A stretch of DNA of 64,000 nucleotides from Pseudooceanicola lipolyticus (GTDB taxonomy: Bacteria > Pseudomonadota > Alphaproteobacteria > Rhodobacterales > Rhodobacteraceae), in contig NZ_PGTB01000001.1 in the NCBI RefSeq assembly GCF_002786325.1, forward strand, positions 124,001-188,000, read 5' to 3'. The translations under genes and the position numbers were made by a program. Of this stretch, positions 17,159 through 25,358 are shown one piece after another. Within the stretch, counting starts at the first letter, position 1; each line of letters opens with the position of its first letter. The notes beneath the pieces were generated by a model. That model did no database searches. It worked only from the letters and a program-made list of their open reading frames with translations, and had not been told where the DNA came from.

Positions 17159-18439
17159 TCACGCAAGCAATTTCAGCTCGCCGGTGGTCGGAATGTCGGG
17201 CGCGTGCGCATTGGCCACGATCTTCAGATCGAAAGCATCGCCCTCTTTCTGCCATTGCCCGGCGACCAACGGCGTCTTGGTGACGTTGTTGATCGGGCCG
17301 TTCGCCCAATTGACGTTTCCGACGATGGTATCGAGGTTGGTTTCGGGGATCGCGGCGGCGATTGCCTCGTAATCCTCCAGATCCTCGGTCCGGCGCACCA
17401 CGTCCGCCACCACTTCGAACATCGCGTGCTTGAAGCCGATCGGCTGGGTCCAGGGCCGGCCCGAGGCCGCCGTGTACCCCTCGGCAAGCGCCTTGGCCGA
17501 CGCACCGGTCAGCGACGACGCGAAGGGGTGGTTCGGGGACCACCAGACTTCGGAGGAGAGCCCATCTCCGCGCTCGCCGAGGGATTCGATGACCGACGGG
17601 AACAGCAGCGCCTTGCCGATGGTCACGACCTTCGGAGTGAAGCCCTGCTGCGCCGCCTGCGCCCAAAAGGTGGCGAAATCCGGCGGGATCATGTTGCCGG
17701 TGACGATTTCTGCACCTGCGTCCTTGAAGGCGTTGATGTAGTTCGAGAAATCGTCGGTCAGCGGCTGATAGCGCCCCGGATCGGTCAGGTCGTATCCCGC
17801 GGCGGCGAGCGGTTTGGGCAGGCCCAGCTCCGCATCGCCCCAGGCATTGCCGTCAGCATCGTTCGGGAACAGCCCGCCGACCACCTTCGCCACGCCCGCC
17901 TTGTCCCACATGTCAAGGAAGGCGGCGATCACGTCCTCCAGCCCCCAGAAGAAGTGGTAGGTGTAGTCAAACCCCTGGCCCGGCACACCATTGCGGCCAA
18001 AGAAATAGGGCTGCCACGGGCAATCCGTCGTGATGCAGGGCACCTCGTTGATCTCGGCCTGATCCGAAACCGGGTTGACCGTGTCGGGGGTCGATGCCGC
18101 GACGATGATGTCGACCTCGTCGCCCAGGATGAGGTCCGCGGCCACTTCGGCAGCGCGGTTCGGGTTCGACTGGCTGTCCTTCGAGATGATCTCGATGTTC
18201 CAGGTCTTGCCGTTGTTTTCGATCCCGGCGTCGAATTGCTTTTGAATGGCGGCCAGAACGAATTCATCGGCCTCGGCAAAGCCCGCCAGCGGCCCGGTAC
18301 GGGGGCTGACATGGCCGACCTTGAGCGTCGGGTTCTGCGCATAGGCGCGGGTGCCGGTCAGGATCGCGGGCGTCGCCACCATCGCGGCCCCTCCGGCGAG
18401 GAACCCACGGCGCGTCGGGGTCAGCAGTGTCTTCGTCAT
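17159..18439 (-). CDS. Liv-type substrate-binding protein with Tat signal
   Basis: Periplasmic receptor of 426 residues. The N-terminus carries a twin-arginine signal (TRRGFLAGG, R10-R11) followed by a hydrophobic stretch and a cleavage region near TRAYA, so it should be exported folded through Tat. The mature part begins NPTLKVGHVSPRTGPLAG, a LivK-type first strand. The signal overrides longer start options. It precedes livG, livF, livH and livM, and follows the 3-hydroxyacyl-CoA-dehydrogenase-like gene after 55 nt that hold a small CCCGGC/GCCGGG hairpin abutting the ribosome-binding site. Ligand unknown. Confidence 0.9.
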   Translation of the reverse strand: MTKTLLTPTRRGFLAGGAAMVATPAILTGTRAYAQNPTLKVGHVSPRTGPLAGFAEADEFVLAAIQKQFDAGIENNGKTWNIEIISKDSQSNPNRAAEVAADLILGDEVDIIVAASTPDTVNPVSDQAEINEVPCITTDCPWQPYFFGRNGVPGQGFDYTYHFFWGLEDVIAAFLDMWDKAGVAKVVGGLFPNDADGNAWGDAELGLPKPLAAAGYDLTDPGRYQPLTDDFSNYINAFKDAGAEIVTGNMIPPDFATFWAQAAQQGFTPKVVTIGKALLFPSVIESLGERGDGLSSEVWWSPNHPFASSLTGASAKALAEGYTAASGRPWTQPIGFKHAMFEVVADVVRRTEDLEDYEAIAAAIPETNLDTIVGNVNWANGPINNVTKTPLVAGQWQKEGDAFDLKIVANAHAPDIPTTGELKLLA

Positions 18440-18494
18440 CGGTCTCTCCTCCTCCCGGCCTCCCCGCCGGGCTTGATGTGAAGTCTTCTGGCGC

Positions 18495-19424
18495 TTAGTC
18501 GTCGAGAATGCCGTCCAGCCGGGTCAGGTGGCGGCCCACGCGGGCGCGGACCGCCTCGGCCGCCTCCGGTGTCCATTTGCGGAATCCCTCGCCGGACTTC
18601 ATGCCCAGCTTGCCGTCCCGCACGAGTTGTTCGAGATAGGGCGACGGCCCCTGCCGGCTCTCCAGATCGAAGAGCACGTTCTCGTGGATATCAAGCGTCA
18701 GGTCGGTGCCCACGAGATCGGCGTTCTCCAGCGGGCCGAGCACGGCCAGCCGGCGGCCAAAGCAGGACTTCACCACCGTATCCACCGCCTCGGCATCGCA
18801 GATCCCGCGCTCGACGAGACTCACCGCCTCGCGCCAGAGCGCATGCTGCAGGCGGTTGCCGATAAAGCCGGGCACGTCCTTCTCGACCATGACCGGGGTC
18901 TTACCGGCACTGGTCAGCAGGGCCATCATGCCTTGTGCCACCTCGGGCGCGGTCCATTCGGTCTTGATCACCTCGACCAGCGGGATCATGTGCGGCGGGT
19001 TCCACCAATGGGTGCCAAGCGCGCGGCCGCGCAGCTTGAGCCCCTCCATGATCTTGGTGATCTGGATCACCGAGGTGTTCGAGGCCAGCACCGCCTTTTC
19101 CGGTGCATGCGCTTCGATCTCGTCAAAGATCCGGCGCTTGAGGTCAAGCTTCTCCGGCGCGGCCTCAAAGACGAAATCCGCGTCTTTCACTGCCGCCCGC
19201 ACCGACGAGCACAGCTCGATCATCTTCAGCGCACGGGCAATCGCTTCTTCCCGGACGCCCATCGACTTCAGGCTGTCAGATATCCGCTTTGGCGCAGATT
19301 TCAGCGTCTCTTCATGCGGGTCGGAGATCGTCACATATTGCCCGGCGCGGGCCAGCGTAAGGGCGATTCCATGGCCCATCAAACCGGCGCCGATGATGGC
19401 CATCTGCTGTTTCTTGGGAACCAT
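18495..19424 (-). CDS. 3-hydroxyacyl-CoA dehydrogenase-family NAD-dependent dehydrogenase
   Basis: Cytoplasmic dehydrogenase of 309 residues: N-terminal Rossmann domain (IIGAGLMGHGIA), then NTSVIQI, THWWNPPHMIPLVEV and the C-terminal helical domain with DVPGFIGNRL. Stand-alone proteins of this size often oxidise free 3-hydroxy acids (gulonate or carnitine-like substrates) rather than CoA esters. Oxidation of a 3-hydroxy acid to a 3-keto acid would feed the BKACE enzyme in the same unit; that link is inference. It is separated from the SDR upstream by 3 nt, which argues for tight co-expression. Confidence 0.85.
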   Translation of the reverse strand: MVPKKQQMAIIGAGLMGHGIALTLARAGQYVTISDPHEETLKSAPKRISDSLKSMGVREEAIARALKMIELCSSVRAAVKDADFVFEAAPEKLDLKRRIFDEIEAHAPEKAVLASNTSVIQITKIMEGLKLRGRALGTHWWNPPHMIPLVEVIKTEWTAPEVAQGMMALLTSAGKTPVMVEKDVPGFIGNRLQHALWREAVSLVERGICDAEAVDTVVKSCFGRRLAVLGPLENADLVGTDLTLDIHENVLFDLESRQGPSPYLEQLVRDGKLGMKSGEGFRKWTPEAAEAVRARVGRHLTRLDGILDD

Positions 19425-19427
19425 CGC

Positions 19428-20225
19428 TCAACCCGCCGTATAGCCGCCGTCGGCATAAAGGATATGCCCGGTGTAGAAATCCGATGCCTTCGAGGCGAGG
19501 AACAGCAGCGGCCCGGCCAGATCCTCCGGCTCGCCCAGACGGCCTTTGGGCACACGGGCGAGGAACTGCTTGCGCACCTCTTTTGCCTTCTCGGTGTCTT
19601 CGAACATCCAGGCGGTCAGAGGCGAGCGGAACACGGTGGGTGCAATGGCGTTCACGGTGATCCCGGTGGGACCAAGCTCGCAGCCCAGGGCCTTGACGAT
19701 GCCGTCGGTCGCGGCCTTGGAGGCGCAATAAGCGGTGTAGCCCGCCGGGTGGCCCAGCAGCCCGCGCGCCGAGGAAACCAGGACGATTTTGCCCCCGTCG
19801 CCCTGCGCTTTCATCTGGCCCGCCGCGGCGCGCGCCAGCAGCCAGCTCTGCGTGACATTGGCGTCCATCACGCTCTCGAATGTCTCGGGCGTCATGTCGT
19901 TGATCAGCGCGACCTTGTTCATGCCGGAGGCCACGACAAGGATATCGAGACGCCCGAAGGTGTTCACCGCCTCATCGACCAGCGCCTGACAGGCGCCCTC
20001 GTCATTGGGGCGCGTGTTGATGGCGCTGACTGCAACGCCCAGACCGAGACATTCCTCGGCAATCTCATCCAGCGCTGACGGGTTGCCCGCGGCCAGCACG
20101 AGGTTGCAGCCGGCCCCGGCAAGGATCCGGGCCGCAACCATGCCGAAAGCGCCCGAGGCCCCGGTGATCAGCGCCACCTTGTCCTTCACGTCGAACATCG
20201 ACAGGGGGTTGGTCATTGCGTTCAT
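19428..20225 (-). CDS. SDR-family oxidoreductase
   Basis: Short-chain dehydrogenase of 265 residues with the NAD(P) motif TGASGAFG and the catalytic YTAYCASKAA. The usual NNAG is VASG here, a tolerated variant. The C-terminus DFYTGHILYADGGY is the standard classical-SDR end. It lies 3 nt from the cupin gene upstream and 3 nt from the dehydrogenase downstream. It probably oxidises a secondary alcohol in the same pathway. Substrate unknown. Confidence 0.85.
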   Translation of the reverse strand: MNAMTNPLSMFDVKDKVALITGASGAFGMVAARILAGAGCNLVLAAGNPSALDEIAEECLGLGVAVSAINTRPNDEGACQALVDEAVNTFGRLDILVVASGMNKVALINDMTPETFESVMDANVTQSWLLARAAAGQMKAQGDGGKIVLVSSARGLLGHPAGYTAYCASKAATDGIVKALGCELGPTGITVNAIAPTVFRSPLTAWMFEDTEKAKEVRKQFLARVPKGRLGEPEDLAGPLLFLASKASDFYTGHILYADGGYTAG

Positions 20226-20228
20226 GGC

Positions 20229-20585
20229 TTATGCCTCCACCTTGGGTTCCGGGGAATAGGGGATCACCACCAGCATCTTGCAGGTGTCGTTGCTGCGGTT
20301 TTCGATCTTGCGGACCTCGTTCGGCGGGATGGTGCAGCTATCCATCTTGTATAGCACGGTTTCCGCGCCATCGACGATCACGGTCATCTCGCCCTCGAGC
20401 ACGACATAGACCTTCTCGAACGGGGTCGAGTCTGGGCCTGCGCCGCCACCCGGCAGGAACTGGCTGAACCCGATCCACTGGTTCTTCGGCCCGCTCTCTT
20501 CAAAGCCCTGGAGCCTGAGCCCGTGGCAGCCAAAATGGTTCGGCGCCTCGTAAGGGCCGGCGTCCTGGAAACGTTTCACATGCAT
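20229..20585 (-). CDS. Cupin-domain protein
   Basis: Small single-cupin protein of 118 residues. The two cupin motifs are recognisable as PFEKVYVVLEGEMTVIVDG and the later NRSNDTCKMLVV. Histidines are scarce in the first motif, so metal binding is uncertain and it may be an isomerase, binding protein or accessory protein. The start is set by MHVKRF, which follows the upstream cyclase stop by 65 nt holding a perfect hairpin; longer frames run through that hairpin. Member of the IclR-adjacent catabolic unit. Confidence 0.8.
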   Translation of the reverse strand: MHVKRFQDAGPYEAPNHFGCHGLRLQGFEESGPKNQWIGFSQFLPGGGAGPDSTPFEKVYVVLEGEMTVIVDGAETVLYKMDSCTIPPNEVRKIENRSNDTCKMLVVIPYSPEPKVEA

Positions 20586-20615
20586 GGCGTCCTCCCTCGC
20601 GCTTGCCGGAAAAGG

Positions 20616-20637
20616 GGCCGCCGGTCTCCCGGCGGCC
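20616..20637 (-). promoter_or_regulatory. perfect hairpin with short T-run between cyclase and cupin genes
   Basis: GGCCGCCGG and CCGGCGGCC form a perfect 9-bp stem with a 4-nt loop. Read in the direction of transcription it is followed by CCTTTTCC, a short T-run. It resembles a weak intrinsic terminator or attenuator after the first gene of the unit and may make the cyclase the most abundant product. Confidence 0.5.
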
Positions 20638-20650
20638 AGTCGGGGAGAGT

Positions 20651-21487
20651 TCAGTATTCGGAACCGTCTTCGATGCGGAAACCCTGTGTCTTGTCGATCA
20701 TCGCCACCAGGCGGATGATGCAGCCATCGCCGCGATCCCAGTTCCACGGGAAGAAGGCAAAGGTACAGCGCTTGCCGGTGACGGCATCCAGGTCGCCGCC
20801 GACATTCTCGATGCCCATGATGCCGTTCTTGAACAGGATGTTGTGCACCGGCTCCCAGTCCGGGAAGTCGTCTTTCCAGTCACGGCCGCCCGACCATTCC
20901 TTGTACTCTTCGGCCAGGTGCGGCAGCAGCGGCCCATTGCGCTGCGGACCGATCGCGGTGGCCAGCGGGTGGTCATTGGCCTGGGTATCGTGGCCGACGA
21001 CCTTGACGCCCTTTTCCACCATCCATTCACCGGCAGAGGCGACGAAACCGGGGCAATAGGCAAAGTAGTCGCCGTCTTCATACTGCTTGTGCCAGCCGGT
21101 GTTGATAATCAGCACATCACCCTTGCGGATCGCATGGCCACAGGCTTTCTCAAGATCTTCACCGGTGATCGGCTCCCACTTTTTCTTGGGCAGCGAGACC
21201 ACGATGCCGGAGCCGAAGAAATGCGGCAGCGGCACTTCGTCGATGAAGGGGGTGCCCTGTACCACATGGGCCGGCGCGTCGATATGGGTGGTGGCGTGCA
21301 TCGTGGTGGTAATACGCTGGCTCAGCACGCCGGACTTGGCCATGTAATGGATGCGCTCGATCTTGGTGTCTTCGAAATAGGGCCAGTTCGGGTTCTGAAA
21401 CCCGAAGCGGTGGCTGAGGTTGTAGAACTCCAGGCCCATGTCGTTGTCGGTGTTGCTCTGGAACTCGATTCCGCGGATTTCAACCAT
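20651..21487 (-). CDS. Cyclase-family (kynurenine formamidase-like) metal-dependent hydrolase
   Basis: Protein of 278 residues of the cyclase/formamidase superfamily (isatin hydrolase, kynurenine formamidase and relatives), which hydrolyse amides or lactone/lactam rings. The metal-site motif is H64-A-T-T-H68-I-D70-A-P-A-H74; the family usually has HxGTHxDxPxH, so the glycine before the second histidine pair is a threonine here. A second signature, KGDVLIINTGWH, follows. The start has AAGG about 9 nt upstream. It is first in the long minus-strand unit and directly opposite the IclR gene, the usual place for the step that commits the substrate. Confidence 0.86.
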   Translation of the reverse strand: MVEIRGIEFQSNTDNDMGLEFYNLSHRFGFQNPNWPYFEDTKIERIHYMAKSGVLSQRITTTMHATTHIDAPAHVVQGTPFIDEVPLPHFFGSGIVVSLPKKKWEPITGEDLEKACGHAIRKGDVLIINTGWHKQYEDGDYFAYCPGFVASAGEWMVEKGVKVVGHDTQANDHPLATAIGPQRNGPLLPHLAEEYKEWSGGRDWKDDFPDWEPVHNILFKNGIMGIENVGGDLDAVTGKRCTFAFFPWNWDRGDGCIIRLVAMIDKTQGFRIEDGSEY

Positions 21488-21570
21488 CGGATGCACCTTC
21501 TCTATTCGCCGGCGAGGGGCCGGCGTCGTTTGCGTCAAAACTGTCAGAGAGCTCCTCCCTCTGTCTCGAT

Positions 21571-21643
21571 ATACGGTACAGACGGCCCATAATACGGTCA
21601 ACAAATATCTGCATCGCGATTGACTTGAACCACATTGCGGTAC
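21571..21643. promoter_or_regulatory. candidate IclR operator repeats in the divergent promoter
   Basis: ATACGGT occurs at 21571 and again at 21592, exactly 21 bp apart (two helical turns), and a related TGCGGTAC lies at 21636-21643. All three share CGGT on the same face of the helix. They lie between the divergent IclR and cyclase genes. A TTGACT hexamer at 21620 is a possible -35 of the IclR gene, with a weak -10 near 21643. Binding by the neighbouring regulator is inference. Confidence 0.4.
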
Positions 21644-21702
21644 ATATGCTGTTGTGACAAATCGACGGCGATGACGGGCTTTTTGGAAAGGAGAGCGGGT
21701 AT

Positions 21703-22467
21703 ATGGCTGAAGAAAATGACAAAAAAGACCGCTCTGGCATTCAGGTCATTGCGCGCGCCGCCGAGATTCTGCGTGCCCTAAAAGAAGCGCGCAGTGGCCT
21801 CAGCCTCGGTCAGATCGCGACGCGGGTGGACCTGCCCCGCTCTACGGTACAGCGAATCATCGGCGCACTGGTGACCGAGCGCTTCGTCATCCAGGACCCG
21901 AAAGGCGGCGGCATCCGGTTGGGTCCAGAGCTGGGCGCCTTTGCGGAGGCCGCGAATTTCAATGTCGTCGAACGCTGCCGCGCAATCTTGACAGAGGTGA
22001 CACAGGAAACCGGCGAGACCACGGATCTTGCGGTGCTGCGCAACGGCGCCATGATTTTTCTCGATCAGGTGCCGGGGCTACATCGGCTGCGCACCGTATC
22101 CTCGGTGGGCGAGGTCTTTCCCCTCACCACCACCGCCAATGGCCGTGCCTGCTTGGCGCTGATGCCAGAAGACGAGGCGAAACGGTTGATCCTGCAGGAA
22201 AAGACTGGCGCCCTTTCAGAGAAAGAGACAGCCGAACTCCTCGAGCGGCTCGACGAAATTCGTCAGACCGGCTTTGCCCATGACCGGGATGAGCATACGG
22301 CCGGCATTTCGGCCATAGGTTTTGCCTTCCGTGATCTCAGCGGCAATTACCACGCGATTTCGGTGCCAGTGCCCAGCCTGCGGTTCGCGAAACTGCAAGA
22401 CCGGCTGGAAAATGCTCTGAAAAAAGCCCGAGAGCGGGTCGCGACAGAGTTCTCCAACGGGGTTTGA
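21703..22467 (+). CDS. IclR-family transcriptional regulator
   Basis: Regulator of 254 residues with an N-terminal winged HTH (GLSLGQIATRVDLPRSTVQRIIGAL) and a C-terminal GAF-like effector domain including LRTVSSVGEVFPLTTTANGRACLA and the late DEHTAGISAIGFAF. IclR proteins usually control adjacent catabolic genes in response to a pathway intermediate. It is divergent from the cyclase gene by 215 bp with repeated CGGT elements between, so the 18-kb minus-strand unit is the likely target. A GGAG lies upstream of the ATG. Confidence 0.9.
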   Translation: MAEENDKKDRSGIQVIARAAEILRALKEARSGLSLGQIATRVDLPRSTVQRIIGALVTERFVIQDPKGGGIRLGPELGAFAEAANFNVVERCRAILTEVTQETGETTDLAVLRNGAMIFLDQVPGLHRLRTVSSVGEVFPLTTTANGRACLALMPEDEAKRLILQEKTGALSEKETAELLERLDEIRQTGFAHDRDEHTAGISAIGFAFRDLSGNYHAISVPVPSLRFAKLQDRLENALKKARERVATEFSNGV

Positions 22468-22766
22468 AGGGCGACCGAGACCCTCCGATCGCAGGCACAA
22501 GGCCCCCAGTGGTCACACGCCCTACGAATATGTCTGCAAGATCTGGACTTCAGAGCCGGACAGATTCATCGTCAATCCGATCCACCAAGTGCCGGGACTG
22601 AACACCTGATCTCCTTCTCGTCGAAGATCGGCAGGCCGCAAAGCCTGGCCTGTGCCGGTGTAGGATCCCCAAGAATAGCTGAGCCAATCTGTAGCGCGTT
22701 TGCCCGCCCGTAAAGACGCAGGCAAACCGGTGCATCAGGCTGCAAACGATGGCGTGGTGGCTGATA
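22468..22766. other. noncoding segment holding a transposase remnant
   Basis: The 299 nt between the IclR and acdR genes carry no intact gene. They hold the 31-codon transposase tail described separately and a GGCAGGC/GCCTGgCC hairpin near 22630-22655. I could not identify terminal inverted repeats or a target duplication. Confidence 0.5.
22514..22609 (+). pseudogene. C-terminal remnant of an IS481-like transposase
   Basis: A frame ending in TGA translates as HTPYEYVCKIWTSEPDRFIV and then NPIHQVPGLNT. This matches the conserved C-terminal tail of IS481-type DDE transposases (TPYEYICKxWTSEPxRF, ending in PGLNT). Only the last 31 codons are recognisable; upstream the frame loses similarity, so the catalytic DDE domain is gone. 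The remnant sits between the IclR regulator and acdR and marks a past insertion or deletion at the boundary of two catabolic islands. Family assignment is from memory of the tail motif. Confidence 0.6.
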
Positions 22767-23243
22767 TCAAAACGGCAGCGGTGCGTTGTCCTTGACCTCT
22801 TTCATCACAAAAAAGGTCCGGGTCTGACGCACGCCGGGCAAGGCGATGAGTTGCTTGCCGTGCAACTTGTTGAAGTCGGACATATCGCGGACTCGGATTT
22901 TCAGTAGATAGTCAAAGTCGCCAGCCACCAGGTTGCAGTCGAGCACTTCCTTCAGCTTGGTCACCGCCTGTTCGAAGGCTTCAAAACTTTCCGGCGTCGA
23001 GCGGTCCAGCACCACACCGACCATGACGACCGCTCCGAGCCCGACGGATTGGGGCGCGATCTGCGCGTGAACGCCAGTGATGTATCCGTCCGCGAACAAC
23101 CGCTGGGTGCGGCGGTGGCAGGTTGCGGGGCTGACATTGACGCGGGTGGCGAGATCCGCGTTGGACAGGCGCCCGTCCGACTGCAGGGCGCGCAGGATAT
23201 TGAGATCGATTCGGTCGAGATCGCCTGTGGAAGATTCTTTCAT
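22767..23243 (-). CDS. acdR: Lrp/AsnC-family regulator of ACC deaminase
   Basis: Regulator of 158 residues: N-terminal HTH (LDRIDLNILRALQSDGRLSNADLATRVNVS, with ATCHRRTQRL as recognition helix) and a C-terminal RAM ligand domain (DCNLVAGDFDYLLKIRVRD). It is divergent from the ACC deaminase gene with 140 bp between them, the arrangement of the known acdR-acdS pair, in which the Lrp-like protein activates acdS when ACC is present. A concentric dyad lies in the gap. Its own expression is probably autoregulated, as is usual for this family. Confidence 0.85.
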   Translation of the reverse strand: MKESSTGDLDRIDLNILRALQSDGRLSNADLATRVNVSPATCHRRTQRLFADGYITGVHAQIAPQSVGLGAVVMVGVVLDRSTPESFEAFEQAVTKLKEVLDCNLVAGDFDYLLKIRVRDMSDFNKLHGKQLIALPGVRQTRTFFVMKEVKDNAPLPF

Positions 23244-23271
23244 ATTCTGCGTCTTGCTTTGCCGGGCCGGT

Positions 23272-23310
23272 ACATTTTTCGGAGATTATCATCGATACCG
23301 TAAAATATGT
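23272..23310. promoter_or_regulatory. candidate AcdR (Lrp-type) operator
   Basis: An outer inverted repeat (ACATTTTTCGG at the left, CCGTAAAATATGT at the right) encloses a concentric inner repeat TATC-ATC-GATA, giving a 39-bp AT-rich dyad centred near 23291. Lrp-family boxes are long, degenerate and AT-rich, and this is the most AT-rich symmetric site between acdR and acdS. Binding is inferred from position and symmetry. Confidence 0.45.
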
Positions 23311-23383
23311 CTGGCAAATTCGGAAGCACCTTTCCGGCAACATCGCCTAGCGTCTGGCGCAGCAAGTCAGCTAGGAGATACCC

Positions 23384-24403
23384 ATGTCGATGCTCGAAAA
23401 ATTCGAACGTTACCCTCTCACCTTCGGCCCCACGCCGATCGAACCGCTGCCGCGGCTATCGGAGGCGCTTGGTGGAAAGGTGGAGATTTATGCCAAGCGC
23501 GAAGATTGCAATTCCGGCCTCGCCATGGGTGGCAACAAGCTGCGCAAATTGGAATATATCGTTCCCGACGCATTGGCTTCCGGCGCCGATACGCTGGTGT
23601 CGATCGGCGGGGTCCAGTCGAACCACACCCGTATGGTTGCGGCGACAGCGGCCAAGCTGGGCATGAAATGCGTCGTCATCCAGGAAAAATGGGTGCCGCA
23701 TTTCGATGCTGTCTACGACCGGGTTGGCAATATTCAGATGACGCGCCTCATGGGCGCCGACAGCCGCCTTGTCGATGACGGTTTTGACATCGGCATCCGC
23801 AAGAGCTGGGAAGACGCAATCCAGTCGGTCAAGGACGACGGTGGCAAGCCCTATGCGATCCCGGCGGGGGCCTCGGTCCACAAGTTCGGTGCGCTTGGGT
23901 ATGTCGGCTTTGCCGAGGAGGTGGCGCAGCAGGAAAAGGAGCTTGGCTTCACCTTCGACTATGTCATCGTCTGCGTCGTCACCGGCTCGACCCAAGGTGG
24001 GATGATCGTGGGGTTTGCCGCACAGGACCGTGCCAGCCGGGTGATCGGCATCGACGCCTCCGGCACGCTCGAGCAGACCCGCGCGCAGGTGCGAGGGATT
24101 GTCGACAAGACCGCCGAACTGGTGGGGCTTGGCCGCGAGGTGCGCGAAGACGAGATCGTCATCAACCCGGATTATGCCTACCCGGCCTATGGTGTGCCGT
24201 CGGACGAAACAAATGATGCCATCCGCCTGGCCGCCCGCACCGAAGCGATGATCACCGATCCGGTCTACGAGGGCAAATCCATGCAGGGATTGATCGATCT
24301 GACGCGCAAGGGGTTCTTCCCTGACGGCGCTCGGGTTCTCTATGCCCATCTTGGCGGTGCGCCGGCATTGAATGGCTACAGCTATCACTACAAGGACGGC
24401 TAA
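23384..24403 (+). CDS. acdS: 1-aminocyclopropane-1-carboxylate deaminase
   Basis: PLP enzyme of 339 residues that opens ACC, the plant ethylene precursor, to 2-oxobutanoate and ammonia. The PLP lysine is K52 in [10 protein letters not shown] and the active-site serine is S79 in GVQSNHTR. Residues that separate true ACC deaminases from D-cysteine desulfhydrases are present: Y295-E296 in DPVYEGKS and L323 in AHLGG, all offset by one from the reference numbering. The ATG has GGAG 7 nt upstream. Divergent acdR supports the assignment. The enzyme suggests contact with plants, algae or their exudates. Confidence 0.93.
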   Translation: MSMLEKFERYPLTFGPTPIEPLPRLSEALGGKVEIYAKREDCNSGLAMGGNKLRKLEYIVPDALASGADTLVSIGGVQSNHTRMVAATAAKLGMKCVVIQEKWVPHFDAVYDRVGNIQMTRLMGADSRLVDDGFDIGIRKSWEDAIQSVKDDGGKPYAIPAGASVHKFGALGYVGFAEEVAQQEKELGFTFDYVIVCVVTGSTQGGMIVGFAAQDRASRVIGIDASGTLEQTRAQVRGIVDKTAELVGLGREVREDEIVINPDYAYPAYGVPSDETNDAIRLAARTEAMITDPVYEGKSMQGLIDLTRKGFFPDGARVLYAHLGGAPALNGYSYHYKDG

Positions 24404-24565
24404 GTCGGAGTGGCCCGGCGGTTTCCGCGCCCCGCCGGGCCGCACTTCTTCCTCGATGCGTGTTGGGGCGACCTCCCTGCTTTGCGAGAGCGGCGCGGCT
24501 GCGGGCCTCAACCGAGAGATTCTGGAACGGGCTGCGACACGATCACGGCACCGCCTGACTCGGGC

Positions 24566-25330
24566 CTAGCCAGCCAGCCAGCCCCCTTCGACCATCATGC
24601 AACTGCCCGTCGTGAAAGACGCCCGGTCGGAGGCAAGAAACAGGATGGCCTCGGCAACTTCCTCGGGTCGGCCCAGCCGCCCGAGGGCATGGCGCGCCAT
24701 CGACCGTGCCTTCGCGGCCTCGGGATCTGCGCTGCGGGCAAATCCACGGGCCAGCAACGGGGTGTCGATGGCACCGGGAATGACCGTGTTGACACGGATT
24801 CCCTCGTCGGCGTGCTCCAGCGCCATGCTCCGGGCAAGGCTCATCACGGCGCCCTTTCCCGCGAGATAGGCCGCGTTGTTGCGCCCCCCCGACAGGGCCA
24901 GTTGCGAGCCCACGAAAACGATGGACCCGCCGTGTTCGGACATCTGGGTGACGGCCTGATGCGCCCAAAGAAACGTGCCGTCGAGAACGGTATTGAGCAC
25001 GGCGGTCCAGCTTGGGTAATCGCCCTGGGCCACGGTCTTGCCATCGGACCAACCGGCGGCAGTCACCAGGATATCCATCCGGCCGAACCGGTCCCTGATC
25101 GCCCTCGCGTGCTCGGCCACGGCGGCGGGATTGCCGACATCGCCGGTCAGACACAGCGCATCGGGAAACGCCTTTTGCAACGGCTGAGGGTCAGCGCGAT
25201 CCACCAGCGCCAAACGCGCCCCGGCCGTGGCGAACAGGCGGGCAGTGGCCAATCCGATGCCCGAACCCGCCCCGGTTATGACCGCCGTGCGGCCCGCCAA
25301 AGGGGTGTTTCTATCGGTTTCAACGGGCAT
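24566..25330 (-). CDS. SDR-family oxidoreductase
   Basis: Short-chain dehydrogenase of 254 residues with TGAGSGIGLA, TAAG in place of NNAG, a catalytic serine in FVGSQLALSGG and AAYLAGKGA supplying Tyr and Lys. The C-terminal TTGSCMMVEGGWLA is normal. It is divergent from a TRAP receptor gene across 193 bp with several palindromes, so it may oxidise the imported substrate, as sugar-acid or polyol SDRs often do. A gap of 162 nt to acdS on the other side shows no feature. Substrate unknown. Confidence 0.85.
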   Translation of the reverse strand: MPVETDRNTPLAGRTAVITGAGSGIGLATARLFATAGARLALVDRADPQPLQKAFPDALCLTGDVGNPAAVAEHARAIRDRFGRMDILVTAAGWSDGKTVAQGDYPSWTAVLNTVLDGTFLWAHQAVTQMSEHGGSIVFVGSQLALSGGRNNAAYLAGKGAVMSLARSMALEHADEGIRVNTVIPGAIDTPLLARGFARSADPEAAKARSMARHALGRLGRPEEVAEAILFLASDRASFTTGSCMMVEGGWLAG

Positions 25331-25358
25331 GGTTTTTCCTTCGTGGTTATAGGTTAAG

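Noticed and set aside
12854-19424. Carnitine degradation as the function of the BKACE/3-hydroxyacid dehydrogenase pair
   Set aside because: Carnitine pathways also use this enzyme pair, but no betainyl-CoA thioesterase is present, and the cyclase, cupin and SDR genes are not explained. The substrate is left open.
22610-22766. Terminal inverted repeat of the degraded insertion sequence
   Set aside because: A GC hairpin and a few short repeats are present, but no pair of inverted ends or target duplication could be matched by eye.
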